Origin: Chitinophaga pendula
GTDB lineage: Bacteria > Bacteroidota > Bacteroidia > Chitinophagales > Chitinophagaceae
NCBI RefSeq assembly: GCF_020386615.1
Contig: NZ_CP077769.1
Coordinates: 4,216,001 to 4,280,000 of the forward strand
Direction: 5' to 3'
Length of the DNA: 64,000 nucleotides
Shown: piece after piece, positions 41,688 to 51,388 of the stretch
Layout of the letters: each line of letters opens with the position of its first letter
How positions within the stretch are numbered: position 1 is the stretch's first letter
Position numbers and translations under genes: made by a program
The notes under the pieces: generated by a model
The model's input: the letters and a program-made list of their open reading frames with translations, nothing else
The model's database searches: none
Told to the model about the DNA's origin: nothing

Positions 41688-43223
41688 TTATGGCAATTCA
41701 TCTGGATATGGGATGGATTGCCCTGTCTGTATGTATGTGGGTAGTTGCGCATTGTATTGTTTCAACATAGTGGTTAATAGTTTGGCCAATGCTGTTTTCT
41801 TTGCTGGTTCTTTAGTTGCGAGATTATGTTCTTCTTTGATATCGGTATCCAGGTTGTATAGTTCCAAGCGGCCTTGTTTTTCCCAATAGATCAGTTTCCA
41901 GCTGCCTTGCCTTATAGCGGTGATGAAGGCATTGTCGTCACCGAGTGAGCCACCTGCCCAGCTATGCGGGTAATTCCAGATCAGGACGCGATCCTCTTCT
42001 TTCAGGTGGCTGTTGCGCAGATAAGGTATGATACTACGTCCATCGATCGTTTGTATTGTTTTATACTTTTTGATACCTGCCATTTCGAGGATGGTAGGGT
42101 AGAAATCTTCCATGATCATGTATTGATCGCTCACGCTACCTGGTCGGGTTACGCCATTCCAACGCACGATCATCGGTTCGCGGATCCCGCCTTCATACAA
42201 AGCGCCTTTACCACCTTTGAGTGGATAATTCTGGGTGTTGTGGTCTCCTTCCCTAGGGGGATGGGAATAACCGCCATTGTCTGACATAAAAATGACCACG
42301 GTATTTTCTGCCAGGCCATTCTTGTCCAGGTAGTCCATAAGTTGTCCCAGGCTATGGTCCATTCCTTCTATCAGGGTAGCATATGCGGCTTCCGGCCTCG
42401 AGAGACCTGCATCGAGATATTTTTGCAGGAACCGTTCATCTTCATGGAATGGCAAGTGCACGGCATAGTGTGCCATGTATAAAAAGAAAGGCTGTTTTTT
42501 AAGACGTGCGGTATCCATTGCAAGGATGGCTTCACGTGTCAAGGCATCAGTCAGGAAGGTTTTGGTGCCCCAGTATTTTTCAAGTCCCGGTAAATCTGCC
42601 TGAACGATATATTTTTCCGGGTTATGGCCATAGTTCTTTTCTCCATAATAGGAGGCAGGATGTCCGGCGGCGCTGCCTGCGATATTTTTCACAAATCCGA
42701 GCTTCAGCGGATCTTTCCCGGCACTTTGATCTGCGCCGAAGTGCGCCTTACCACACATAATGGTATAATAGCCATTGTCTTTCAGCACCTGCGGTAAAGG
42801 TGTAGCGTATGCGCTACGTTCCTGGGAGGCATCTGGAGAGAGACCGTTCAGGTTCCAGGCAGGTGCCTGCAGCAGTGTATCTTTTGCATCGGTACTTTTG
42901 TTGCGTAAGCTGGTCCAATTAGTAACGCGGTGCCGGGCAGCATTCATACCAGAAAGCAGACTCACCCTTGAAGGAGTGCAAACCGAGGTAGCGTACGCGT
43001 TTGTGAATTTCATACCTGTGCTGGCCAGCCGGACCATATTAGGTGTGCGGAATTTTTGATTCGCCAACGTTACGCTATCCCAGAAAGGCACAGCGGTATC
43101 CTGCCATCCCATATCGTCGACAAGGAAAAAAATGATGTTAGGAGGTTGATTTTTTTGTGCTTGGATCTGAGGGCTATAGCAAAGCAAGGCAGCGACAGGC
43201 AGACTGCTAAATAGTTTGTTCAT
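41688..43223 (-). CDS. Formylglycine-dependent sulfatase (type I arylsulfatase family)
   Basis: This 511-residue exported sulfatase has a signal peptide (SLPVAALLCYSPQIQAQ). The modification motif CTPSR places the cysteine converted to formylglycine at residue 82, and Asp36-Asp37 (FFLVDDMGWQD) bind calcium. Further motifs are GKAHFG, HPASYYGEKNYG, a YMAHYAVHLPFH histidine region and MSDNGGYSH. Sulfatases of this type cut sulfate esters from sugars or glycosaminoglycans. It belongs to the same strand and locus as the SusCD pair, so a sulfated ligand is plausible. No maturase (anaerobic or FGE-type) is encoded in this window. Confidence 0.93.
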   Translation of the reverse strand: MNKLFSSLPVAALLCYSPQIQAQKNQPPNIIFFLVDDMGWQDTAVPFWDSVTLANQKFRTPNMVRLASTGMKFTNAYATSVCTPSRVSLLSGMNAARHRVTNWTSLRNKSTDAKDTLLQAPAWNLNGLSPDASQERSAYATPLPQVLKDNGYYTIMCGKAHFGADQSAGKDPLKLGFVKNIAGSAAGHPASYYGEKNYGHNPEKYIVQADLPGLEKYWGTKTFLTDALTREAILAMDTARLKKQPFFLYMAHYAVHLPFHEDERFLQKYLDAGLSRPEAAYATLIEGMDHSLGQLMDYLDKNGLAENTVVIFMSDNGGYSHPPREGDHNTQNYPLKGGKGALYEGGIREPMIVRWNGVTRPGSVSDQYMIMEDFYPTILEMAGIKKYKTIQTIDGRSIIPYLRNSHLKEEDRVLIWNYPHSWAGGSLGDDNAFITAIRQGSWKLIYWEKQGRLELYNLDTDIKEEHNLATKEPAKKTALAKLLTTMLKQYNAQLPTYIQTGQSIPYPDELP

Positions 43224-43382
43224 TGTTCAGCATTTTCCCCGGCAAAATAAAGATGTACTGCCTGTAAAACAAATCTCTTCCTATTTCTAACTATCATTGC
43301 GCATAAAAAGGAAATGCCTGAGCGCTGTCCGGCATTTCCTTACTTGTAATTCTCCGAGGTCATCCTTTAAGGATAACAATTA

Positions 43383-43634
43383 TCAGGAGTCTAACCTTTC
43401 TATTACGCATGCTACAAACTGTGCCCTTGGTCTTGGCGCTCTTATGACCGTACAGCAAGACCGAATCGCACTGGTGATTTGTGCCTCTGTCTTTCCAGGA
43501 TAGTATTTCCTTAACTTCCTAACCAGATAATCTACTTCCCATGACTCTTCACAGGAAAAGAACAGTCGATCTTCCTTTTTCTTCTTTTTGTTATCATAGT
43601 CGGACCAGTCTTCATTTAAAACCCGATGTGCCAT
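43383..43634 (-). CDS. Small protein of unknown function between sulfatase and TlpA-like genes
   Basis: The protein has 83 residues from the ATG at 43634 (MAHRVLNEDWSDYDNKKKKK); an upstream ATG at 43670 gives a longer form with a poor N-terminus. It is Lys-rich at the start and has LVRKLRKYYPGKTEAQITSAIRSCCTVIRAPRPRAQFVACVIERL. I recognise no family. It has no signal peptide. It lies inside the SusCD locus but has no evident role in it. Small proteins of this kind are common in Chitinophaga genomes. Confidence 0.6.
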   Translation of the reverse strand: MAHRVLNEDWSDYDNKKKKKEDRLFFSCEESWEVDYLVRKLRKYYPGKTEAQITSAIRSCCTVIRAPRPRAQFVACVIERLDS

Positions 43635-43741
43635 AATAGGTATGTTTTGGTAAAAAATAATTTTGCACATCGAAGGTCCTAAATGAACTCAGGTGAAAAA
43701 ACCTGTACCGGTAGGGAAAAATCCCCTTTTTATCCCAACAA

Positions 43742-44905
43742 TTAATTCCCAAATACCTCCAGCAATTTGGCGTCCAGTTCTTTAGCCTCCCCTCCTATCC
43801 ATCTACCGATGATCTTACCTTCTTTATCCAGTAATAGTTTGGTAGGGAATGCAGAAACACCATATGCATTTACGGCATCAAACTGTTCGGCACCTTCGTT
43901 GTTCAACACATTCACCCAATTGATGCCATCTGTTTTAATAGCATCCAGCCATGTTTTACGGTTCTTTTCGGGGTCGCGTCCCATTTCGGCAGCTATACCT
44001 ACTATTTCGAATCCCTGGGATTTATATTTATTATATATTTCTTTCAGGTGCGGATGGGAAGCCCGGCAAGGGTGACACCAGCTTCCCCAGAAATCGAGTA
44101 ATACATATTTTCCTTTCAGTATTGCGAGACTTACTTCCTGGCCGTTCATATCTTTCTTCTGTAATGGAATAGCCGGGCGGCCGATAGCGGTGGCCTCCAG
44201 GCTAGCGACCCGCTCTCCCAACATCTTTGCGTAAATGTTGTTCTTTGCGGTGCTTCCCATTTTGTTATAGTCTGCTTTTAGGGAATCGAGGTCCATTATC
44301 GCCTGTCTTCTGTACAGCATATACATGCTGTAAGGAGAGTTGGGATGGCTATTATAAAAACTGTTTTCCGTATCCTGCATCTCTTTATTCCTTGTATTAT
44401 TGGTTTTACTAATGGCCCGCATCAGTGTTGTGTTATCGCAGGTTTTACAGCTATCGGCCACCTTTCTGGCTGCCAGCCAGTTTTCATGATCCACTTTGCC
44501 TGCTTTCGCTCTTACGGTTTCCCAGTCTGCGTTGGCAGTACCTCCTTTCACTTCCGCTGCATATACTTTATCGGCATCTCCTTTAATGGTGATCACGTCA
44601 TTAGTAAGGAAAAATCTCAAGGCTGGCGCTGTCAAGTTTTGACTACCGGTCCCTATTTCCAGGGCAGGATTACCTTTAACTGTAAAGCTGGCTATCTGTG
44701 CATCTTTTATATTACCCTTCATGATCATCCAGCCCTTTTCCATTGTATACACGGAGTCTACGCTAATCGTTCCATTTGTGACATAGGACAGCCTTGGTTT
44801 ATAGGTTTTGAAATTACTGAGTTTTATTTTCAGGGTATATCCCTGTTGGGCGTAACCAGCTGAGGCGATCAGGAAGCTACATAAGAGTGTGGCATACTTC
44901 TTCAT
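43742..44905 (-). CDS. TlpA-like thioredoxin-fold protein with DUF4369-type N-terminus
   Basis: The protein has 387 residues with a signal peptide (YATLLCSFLIASAGYAQQ). The N-terminal half fits DUF4369 (YTLKIKLSNFKTYKPRLSYV, VYTMEKGWMIMKGNIKDAQIASF). The C-terminal thioredoxin domain has the active-site motif WCHPC with Cys277 and Cys280, then FPTKLLLDKEG including the cis-proline. It probably acts in the periplasm as a disulfide reductase or oxidase. It follows the SusD gene by 24 bp, so it is in the same operon. TlpA-like proteins often lie in Bacteroidota nutrient loci but their purpose there is not settled. Confidence 0.9.
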   Translation of the reverse strand: MKKYATLLCSFLIASAGYAQQGYTLKIKLSNFKTYKPRLSYVTNGTISVDSVYTMEKGWMIMKGNIKDAQIASFTVKGNPALEIGTGSQNLTAPALRFFLTNDVITIKGDADKVYAAEVKGGTANADWETVRAKAGKVDHENWLAARKVADSCKTCDNTTLMRAISKTNNTRNKEMQDTENSFYNSHPNSPYSMYMLYRRQAIMDLDSLKADYNKMGSTAKNNIYAKMLGERVASLEATAIGRPAIPLQKKDMNGQEVSLAILKGKYVLLDFWGSWCHPCRASHPHLKEIYNKYKSQGFEIVGIAAEMGRDPEKNRKTWLDAIKTDGINWVNVLNNEGAEQFDAVNAYGVSAFPTKLLLDKEGKIIGRWIGGEAKELDAKLLEVFGN

Positions 44906-44929
44906 AATATTAACGGTTGGTTTATGCTT

Positions 44930-46396
44930 TTACGGGTTATTTGTCAGATTCGGATTTGCTTCCATTACGTAAGTAGAAAAGCGCATGGTAAGCCTTTCTG
45001 GTTTCAGGGTGTAGGTGGCCGTAACGTTTCCGGATTCATCATACACCTGGTGTGTGGTATTGAATGTACCTGCATATTCCGGTTCAAGAGATATGCGGCG
45101 CATATCGAGCCAGCGGTTTCCCGTCAAGGCCATTTCACGTGTTCTTTCTTCGAGGATGTATTTGACCAACGCCACCTTATCATTTACAATTATTTGTGGC
45201 ACCGGGGCCTCCTGCGAGGCTACACGGGTCGCCCGAAAATTCTTTATATCTTCTGCAGCTGCTGTCAATTGTCCTGTCCGTGCTTTACATTCTGCGATCA
45301 GCAGCACGATATCCGGCACTGTTACACCGAGGTTAGTATAGGACTGTCCCCAGGCCCTTCTCATTCCCAAGGGGTAGCTCTTACCTGTTAACCAGGTTTG
45401 GGCACTAAAGAACTTGAGCCGTTCGTCGCTACTGCTGAAGAGTGCAACAGTTTTTGGGTTTATGATGATCCCGTCCAGGCCGGCGCCATACATACGGGAT
45501 GTGGTACGCATATAGGCGACCTCCTTGTCCATATCAGCGTAAAGCCGGTTCGGTCCATTCACCGGGTCAATGGGTAGAAATGCCCCATTTGCACCGAATT
45601 CCTTGTGATAATCGTATAGTCCTACTGCTATTGATGACTGGGATATGGAGCTGATAAAACTTTGCAGCAGTGGCAGGGCCATTTCCCATTGTTGCATGAA
45701 TACATATACTTTACCTAATAATGCCTGTGCTGCCGGTTTTGATGCTCTGGATCTGTTGGTGATCGTTTCTGGCAATAGTGGAATCGCTTCTTTGAGATCT
45801 GCAATGATCTGGTCATACATCTGTTTTACGGTGGCTCGTGTGAAGGTAGTCTGGGTTACATCTGCAATCATGAACAAGGGTGATGCGGGATCAGTTACCG
45901 CTGTGGATGCGTTGTATGGTTTACCATAACAGTTTACCAATAAAAAATTGATCCAGGCGCGTCCGGTCAGTGCTTCTGCTCTGAGCATATTTTTTTGTGC
46001 ATCGGTGCCACCTGTCGATCTCATCACTTCGGCGATCACTTTATTATAGATATAGATCTGTTTTACCAACACGTTGATCTCCGATTCCGTATTGTTAGGC
46101 AGAAAAAGATCGGCGGACCATTTGAATGCTTCCTGGTCTGACATTGAAAAGGCGCCGAATCCGAGTACATTAAAGCTGCTACTACCGGCAACATCGTCGC
46201 CCATGGCTATCGGAGAGAATATATTGAACTGATGCAAGGCTCCTGCATTCAGCATCAGGTCATAATCGGTGGTCTTCTGTGCGATTAACACTCCCTGGGG
46301 TGTTATTTCCAGGAACGATTTTTTACAACCAGACTGGACAACACCAATGGTAGCAAGTGTATAAAGTAGTATTATATGATTTGCAACTTTTCTCAT
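44930..46396 (-). CDS. susD: SusD/RagB-family outer-membrane lipoprotein
   Basis: This 488-residue lipoprotein (lipobox VQSGC, Cys24) binds ligand at the cell surface and works with the adjacent SusC receptor. The TPR-like SusD fold is visible in LRAEALTGRAWINFLLVNCYGKPYN and ERTREMALTGNRWLDMRRISLEPEY near the C-terminus. It lies 11 bp after the SusC gene in the same operon. The ligand cannot be read from the sequence; the locus contains a sulfatase and no glycoside hydrolase, so a sulfated compound or a non-carbohydrate is possible. Confidence 0.93.
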   Translation of the reverse strand: MRKVANHIILLYTLATIGVVQSGCKKSFLEITPQGVLIAQKTTDYDLMLNAGALHQFNIFSPIAMGDDVAGSSSFNVLGFGAFSMSDQEAFKWSADLFLPNNTESEINVLVKQIYIYNKVIAEVMRSTGGTDAQKNMLRAEALTGRAWINFLLVNCYGKPYNASTAVTDPASPLFMIADVTQTTFTRATVKQMYDQIIADLKEAIPLLPETITNRSRASKPAAQALLGKVYVFMQQWEMALPLLQSFISSISQSSIAVGLYDYHKEFGANGAFLPIDPVNGPNRLYADMDKEVAYMRTTSRMYGAGLDGIIINPKTVALFSSSDERLKFFSAQTWLTGKSYPLGMRRAWGQSYTNLGVTVPDIVLLIAECKARTGQLTAAAEDIKNFRATRVASQEAPVPQIIVNDKVALVKYILEERTREMALTGNRWLDMRRISLEPEYAGTFNTTHQVYDESGNVTATYTLKPERLTMRFSTYVMEANPNLTNNP

Positions 46397-46407
46397 TCAT
46401 TTCATTT

Positions 46408-49400
46408 TTAGAGTGTTAAATGCGCGCCGATGGTCACCGTCTTTTGATTGAAAGGCATCACGCTGGTTGCATTCGCTGCGGTACTATTAGAAAACTCCGG
46501 GTCCAGGCCGTAGCGGTTTGCTTTCCAGAGCATCAGGTTAGACAGCTGTGCACGCAGGGACAGCCCTTCTATCCTTAATTTGTTCAACAGTTGCGGTGGT
46601 AGCTGGTATGCCAATGTGATGTCCCGGATCTTTATATAAGAGGCATCGACGACATTGACATCGCCGCTGGTGTAATAGCGGGTATTACGCAGTGCGCTGG
46701 TAGTAGGATTGGCTATGAATCTTGGTATGTCTGTTTTCTGTTCATCACCGGGTTGTTTCCAGCGGTCGAGGAATTCTACGTTGATATTACCTGATCTGAA
46801 ATCCATATAGCCGACGTTGAACATGCCGGAGTAGCGGGTATTCATGCTACGGTACATTACATTACCCATATTAAAGATTGTATTCACGGCGAGTGAAAAG
46901 GCTTTGTACCGGAATGTATTGGTAAGGCCGCCACTCCATACCGGTTGGTATACCCCTTTGAATACGATGTCTTCAATTTTGCTTGCATTGAGTGCCTTTG
47001 TTAGTTTTCCATCTGCCAGCCGGATCTGCGGATCACCGTTAGCATCCAATCCTGCATATTTATATGAGAATACGGCGAAAGCAGGATAATTGGCCACATA
47101 ATTATTCCCGATCAGCTGGTCGCCTCGGGTAATGGGCTGTGCAAGCAGGCCAAGTTTAGTAATCTTGTTCTTATTATAGGAAATATTCAAGATCGTACTC
47201 CAGGAGAATTTACCAGCGTCTATGTTTAGTGAGTTGATGGCGATATCAAATCCCCTGTTCGTCAGTGCTCCGACATTCCCATAGATGGAGTTGGCGCCGG
47301 ATAGAGGGTTTACGGGCATTTGGCCCAGGAGGTTGTCTGTATTCTTCAGGTAGATGTCTATAGATCCGCTTATCCTGTTGCGAAGTATCCCGAAGTCGAT
47401 ACCGATGTTGTATGTTTTTGTGCTTTCCCAAGTTAAGTCGGAGTTACTCAACGTAGAGATATTTAAAGCCTGGCCCCCCGGTGCATACCTGACGGTAGCA
47501 GGCTTAAAGATATCATACGAAGCTGCCTGTCCGGCGACAGGAGAAATGCCTGTTAATCCGTAGGTCGCTCTTATTGCCAGTGCATCGATCCAGGCAATAT
47601 GGTTTATGAAAGCCTCATTGGTGAGGTTCCATTTCAGGCCGAGGCTCCATACTGGTTTACGCTGTGCGGATCTGTTCAGTCCAAACAGATTGCTCTGGTC
47701 GTTACGCCAGCTGGCATTGATATTATATTTTCGCAGGAACATATAGGCTACATTCCCATAGTAAGATGTAAACCTGGAGCGAGGTACGGATTCTGATTCG
47801 CCGAAATAAGATCCGGATTCGGTGTTATCAGTGGGCAGTTTAGATGATTTACGATCGATACCTGTTGGTAGTATGGGTCCTACAATACCAACGGTGGAAA
47901 GTAATTTGTAATCTAACATCGGGTAGGTTTGCAGGTCCTGATCATATCCGTACACTGTACTTCTGTTGACAACCGTTCTTTGTTCCTGCGCCTCTGCTCC
48001 CGCCAATGCTGTCAACTGGTGTCTTCCATTATTCCAGTTCCTATCGAAATGTAACTGATTCCTTACTACCCAGTTATCCAGTGAAGAATTATAAACGGTA
48101 TAACGACCTCCTTTTGTCGGCAGGTTGTAGGTTACAGTCCCATCATTGTTAGCCACTGCAAAATTCATGATATAAGCCCGTTGCTGATAATTGCTTACAT
48201 CATCGTATATGGTTGTTTTCCCGGATTCTTTTATATAACCGTACCTGCCTTCAAATTTTAATCCCTTATAGATATCAACCGTTATGCCTGTATTGAATCT
48301 TCCGCTGAATGTATTGCTCTTTGTATAGCCTGTATTCATGTTATCAATGGGGTTATAATCCATACTGATCTTACCCATTTTTTCAATATTCGGCCGTTCT
48401 CTTTCACTCAGGTAGCCCATATAGGGCATATTGATAGCGTTACCGTTTGGGTCTTTGAACAATTGATATGGGAGGTACCTGTTATCTATATTTACTGCTC
48501 TGCCATCTGTAGTTGAATTATTGGTCAGGTCAGCGCTCACAAATACTTTCAGTATACGGTTAAAGTTAAAGTCCTGCCTGGTATTCAGTTTAAAGGTCTT
48601 ATCGCTGGAACCGGGAGTATACGACCTGTTATCGGTGTATGAGAAAGAGTTGTAGTAGGTGTGTTTTTCGGAGCCTCCGCTGATAGCGATGGTATGATTC
48701 ACCAGCATAGCCGGGCGATACCAGACATCTCCTATCTGTGCTCTGTTATCAATCCGGGCGAGGCTATCTAATTTTGCATTACCAGTAGCCTGTGAGATGG
48801 TCCCATTCTTCATATCATAGAGTATCTGATTGGAAGGTGATAGTCCGTATACGGAGTTGAGCGGATCGTAGGTGGTCGCGCGCTGATACGGCATATATAC
48901 TGCGATGGAGTCGAATGTTTCTCTCATTGACCGGATATACTGGTCACTATTCATCATTGGGAAGTAGTTGTATTGTGGTTTCCCCTGAAAGTTGACGAAG
49001 CCATCATAAGCGACTTTCATTTTACCTGCTTTCCCTTTCTTGGTCGTGATAACAATTACGCCATTGGATGCTTTAGCGCCCCATATGGATGCTGCGGTAG
49101 CATCTTTCAACACTGTAATGTCGGCTACATCCTGTGGGTTAATAGTAGATATCCTGCTTACATCGACGGCCATTCCATCTACCACTACCAGTGGGTTTCT
49201 GCTGGCATTGATCGTATTCAGGCCACGGACCAGGAAAGTATTTCCGTCTCTGGCAGCGCTTGGCGAGTTGTTAATTACTAATCCTGGTATCTGGCCATCC
49301 AAACGCTGGAGGATATTCATACTGGAAGAGCGGTCGGCTACCACAGCCATATCAGGTTTGGAAAAGGAACCGGCGCTGCGTTCCTTGGAAATGGTCTGAT

Positions 49401-50058
49401 AACCGGTGGAGACGGCTACATTGATTTCATTGAGCGCCGTGATCTTTGTTTTCAGTGTAATGGTTCCCAAGTCGCCATGACCGTTCACTTTGGTTTCATA
49501 AGTTTCCACGTTCAGTCCTGAAAACAACAAAGTAGCAGCCGCATCTACGTCTTTGATCACAAAGAGTCCCTGGGCATTGGAGAAGGTTCCTTTCGACTGG
49601 CCCTTCTCCTGTACGCTAATACCTGGGGCCGGTCTTCCGGTTTCGTCCCGCAAGTATCCAACCACATCGATCTCGGTGGTGATCGCCGTATCTTTTACTA
49701 CTACTGTCTTAGCGACGATGGCGTAAGTTAAAGGCTGATTACGAAAAACCATCCTTAACACATCCTGTAGCGGCATATCCCGTATGTCCAGTGATACCGG
49801 CGATGCCTTTGCCAGCATGGCATCATTGTAAAAGAACTGGTACCCGCTCTGTTTTTTCAGTTCCGGCAGCAACTTGGACAAGGGTATCTGTTTTGCAGAC
49901 AAACTGATTGATTGCGCCACTGTTACTTTTGCAGCGAGCATAAGTATGAGAAATGATACCAGGGTTACTGTTTTTACGTTAGATAACATGCTGACAAACT
50001 TTCTTGCCGACTTTCGCGATTTATGAGGATAAGAGATCCCCTTAGCAGATGGCTGCAT
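46408..50058 (-). CDS. susC: SusC/RagA-family TonB-dependent receptor with STN domain
   Basis: The protein has 1216 residues. After the signal peptide (about 25-49) there is an STN domain (about 50-120, ISLSAKQIPLSKLLPELKKQSGYQFFY) that passes signals to FecR. A CarboxypepD_reg-like domain follows (VVGYLRDETGRPAPGISVQEKGQSKGTFSN). The plug then shows ILQRLDGQIPGLVIN, VVDGMAVDVSRISTINPQDVADITVLKDATAASIWGAKASNGVIVITTKKG, the typical SusC signature. The barrel ends in TIGAHLTL. It imports ligand with SusD. The upstream FecR and ECF sigma genes control the locus in response to ligand binding. Start at 50058 (MQPSAKGISYP) leaves a long N-terminal segment before the signal, as is usual for this subgroup. 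Confidence 0.95.
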   Translation of the reverse strand: MQPSAKGISYPHKSRKSARKFVSMLSNVKTVTLVSFLILMLAAKVTVAQSISLSAKQIPLSKLLPELKKQSGYQFFYNDAMLAKASPVSLDIRDMPLQDVLRMVFRNQPLTYAIVAKTVVVKDTAITTEIDVVGYLRDETGRPAPGISVQEKGQSKGTFSNAQGLFVIKDVDAAATLLFSGLNVETYETKVNGHGDLGTITLKTKITALNEINVAVSTGYQTISKERSAGSFSKPDMAVVADRSSSMNILQRLDGQIPGLVINNSPSAARDGNTFLVRGLNTINASRNPLVVVDGMAVDVSRISTINPQDVADITVLKDATAASIWGAKASNGVIVITTKKGKAGKMKVAYDGFVNFQGKPQYNYFPMMNSDQYIRSMRETFDSIAVYMPYQRATTYDPLNSVYGLSPSNQILYDMKNGTISQATGNAKLDSLARIDNRAQIGDVWYRPAMLVNHTIAISGGSEKHTYYNSFSYTDNRSYTPGSSDKTFKLNTRQDFNFNRILKVFVSADLTNNSTTDGRAVNIDNRYLPYQLFKDPNGNAINMPYMGYLSERERPNIEKMGKISMDYNPIDNMNTGYTKSNTFSGRFNTGITVDIYKGLKFEGRYGYIKESGKTTIYDDVSNYQQRAYIMNFAVANNDGTVTYNLPTKGGRYTVYNSSLDNWVVRNQLHFDRNWNNGRHQLTALAGAEAQEQRTVVNRSTVYGYDQDLQTYPMLDYKLLSTVGIVGPILPTGIDRKSSKLPTDNTESGSYFGESESVPRSRFTSYYGNVAYMFLRKYNINASWRNDQSNLFGLNRSAQRKPVWSLGLKWNLTNEAFINHIAWIDALAIRATYGLTGISPVAGQAASYDIFKPATVRYAPGGQALNISTLSNSDLTWESTKTYNIGIDFGILRNRISGSIDIYLKNTDNLLGQMPVNPLSGANSIYGNVGALTNRGFDIAINSLNIDAGKFSWSTILNISYNKNKITKLGLLAQPITRGDQLIGNNYVANYPAFAVFSYKYAGLDANGDPQIRLADGKLTKALNASKIEDIVFKGVYQPVWSGGLTNTFRYKAFSLAVNTIFNMGNVMYRSMNTRYSGMFNVGYMDFRSGNINVEFLDRWKQPGDEQKTDIPRFIANPTTSALRNTRYYTSGDVNVVDASYIKIRDITLAYQLPPQLLNKLRIEGLSLRAQLSNLMLWKANRYGLDPEFSNSTAANATSVMPFNQKTVTIGAHLTL

Positions 50059-50120
50059 AATTTTGGTTGGTTTTAGACTTGCGATGATAAAATTTTGGTC
50101 AATATTCCTGGTGCCTTTGA

Positions 50121-51317
50121 TCAGCGTGACAGCACCGTTAATTTTCGTCCCTCCAGTTTAAAGTGTACCCTGCTTATTTCCAGTATTGTTAGTAATTCGG
50201 TTAATGTGACGGATCGGCTAAATCCCCCGGTAAAGGTATCTGCAGGTTTAGGGCCGTCGTATACTACCTCTATATTATACCATCGTGCGATATCCCGCAT
50301 GACATAAGTAAGGTCTTTGCTTTTATATTCAAACTGACCGTTTTTCCATGCAATGGTTTCTTGTATATCGGCATGGGTATCGATCCTGATACCGTTGTCA
50401 TTTCGTGATAAAATAGCCTGTTGTCCCGGGATCAGCATTTGGCTGACTGTACCGCTGGTCACTTTAATACTACCTTCCGCCAAGGTTACCCGAAGATCGG
50501 GTTCGTCATCGTAGGCTTTTATATTGAAATGGGTACCGTATACCTGCACTTGTTTGTTATTGTATTTTACAATAAAAGGCTGGCTGCTATCTTTTGCTAT
50601 TTCGAACCAGACCTGTCCCTGAATCAGCACCTCCCGTTTGCCCCCTGTAAAAATAACCGGGTAAGTGATGGAAGAGCCGGCATCCAGCATTACCAATGAG
50701 CCATCGGAGAGGCGTAGCGGGTATTGCTGGCCTTTGTATGTTGTTAGTGTATTATAAGTTGTATGTGTATCGATACCTTGTCCGGAGTAGATCACGGTAC
50801 CGTTGCTTGCTGATATTTTTGCGTTCCCCTGTGTAAGTTGCAGGTCCTTTCCTGCGCTGTCGAGTTGTACCTGGCTTCCATCTGCCAACGTAAGTACTGC
50901 GCCTGTTGCACCTGGTAGTATATCATTTTTGTATACCGTATTGGAGCGCTTCGCTAGCGGCGGCTCATTGCTATGTTGTTGGATATAGTACCAGGATGCA
51001 GTGCCGATCAGTAATAGTATGACGGCGGCAGCCCATATTTGCCGGAGTCTTCGTACGGGCCGGTGATGTATCCCGCTATAATCTATTTGTTTCTGATTGT
51101 CGGCCGCCAGTATCCTCTTCAATGTTTTAGCCCCGTCTACGCCGGCAGAAAGGTTATACTTTTCTTCATAGTTATCCCACCAGATTTTCAGGTTCCCGGA
51201 CAAGACCTCATCATCATCGTCTGTCGCAGCTACCAGTTGCCAGAATTCCTGCAACTCTTCCGAAGTTGCCTGTCCGCTGGCATATTTGTCAAATAGAACC
51301 TGTAAGCGTTGCGACAT
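50121..51317 (-). CDS. FecR-family anti-sigma factor of the SusCD locus
   Basis: The protein has 398 residues. The cytoplasmic N-terminus (MSQRLQVLFDKYASGQATSEELQEFW) holds the sigma factor, then a membrane helix at about 93-110 (IWAAAVILLLIGTASWYYI). The periplasmic FecR domain has AVLTLADGSQVQLDSAG, YPLRLSDGSLVMLDAGSSITYPVIF and VQVYGTHFNIKAYDD. The C-terminal DUF4974 domain (FTGGFSRSVTLTELLTILEISRVHFKLEGRKLTV) contacts the STN domain of SusC. It lies between the ECF gene and SusC with 62 bp before SusC. Confidence 0.94.
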   Translation of the reverse strand: MSQRLQVLFDKYASGQATSEELQEFWQLVAATDDDDEVLSGNLKIWWDNYEEKYNLSAGVDGAKTLKRILAADNQKQIDYSGIHHRPVRRLRQIWAAAVILLLIGTASWYYIQQHSNEPPLAKRSNTVYKNDILPGATGAVLTLADGSQVQLDSAGKDLQLTQGNAKISASNGTVIYSGQGIDTHTTYNTLTTYKGQQYPLRLSDGSLVMLDAGSSITYPVIFTGGKREVLIQGQVWFEIAKDSSQPFIVKYNNKQVQVYGTHFNIKAYDDEPDLRVTLAEGSIKVTSGTVSQMLIPGQQAILSRNDNGIRIDTHADIQETIAWKNGQFEYKSKDLTYVMRDIARWYNIEVVYDGPKPADTFTGGFSRSVTLTELLTILEISRVHFKLEGRKLTVLSR

Positions 51318-51388
51318 GAGTAATTAGATGGCTTTAATAATAAATAGACGCAGGAAAAAGGGGTAGGAGGTATCGGAGGGAAAAAAAA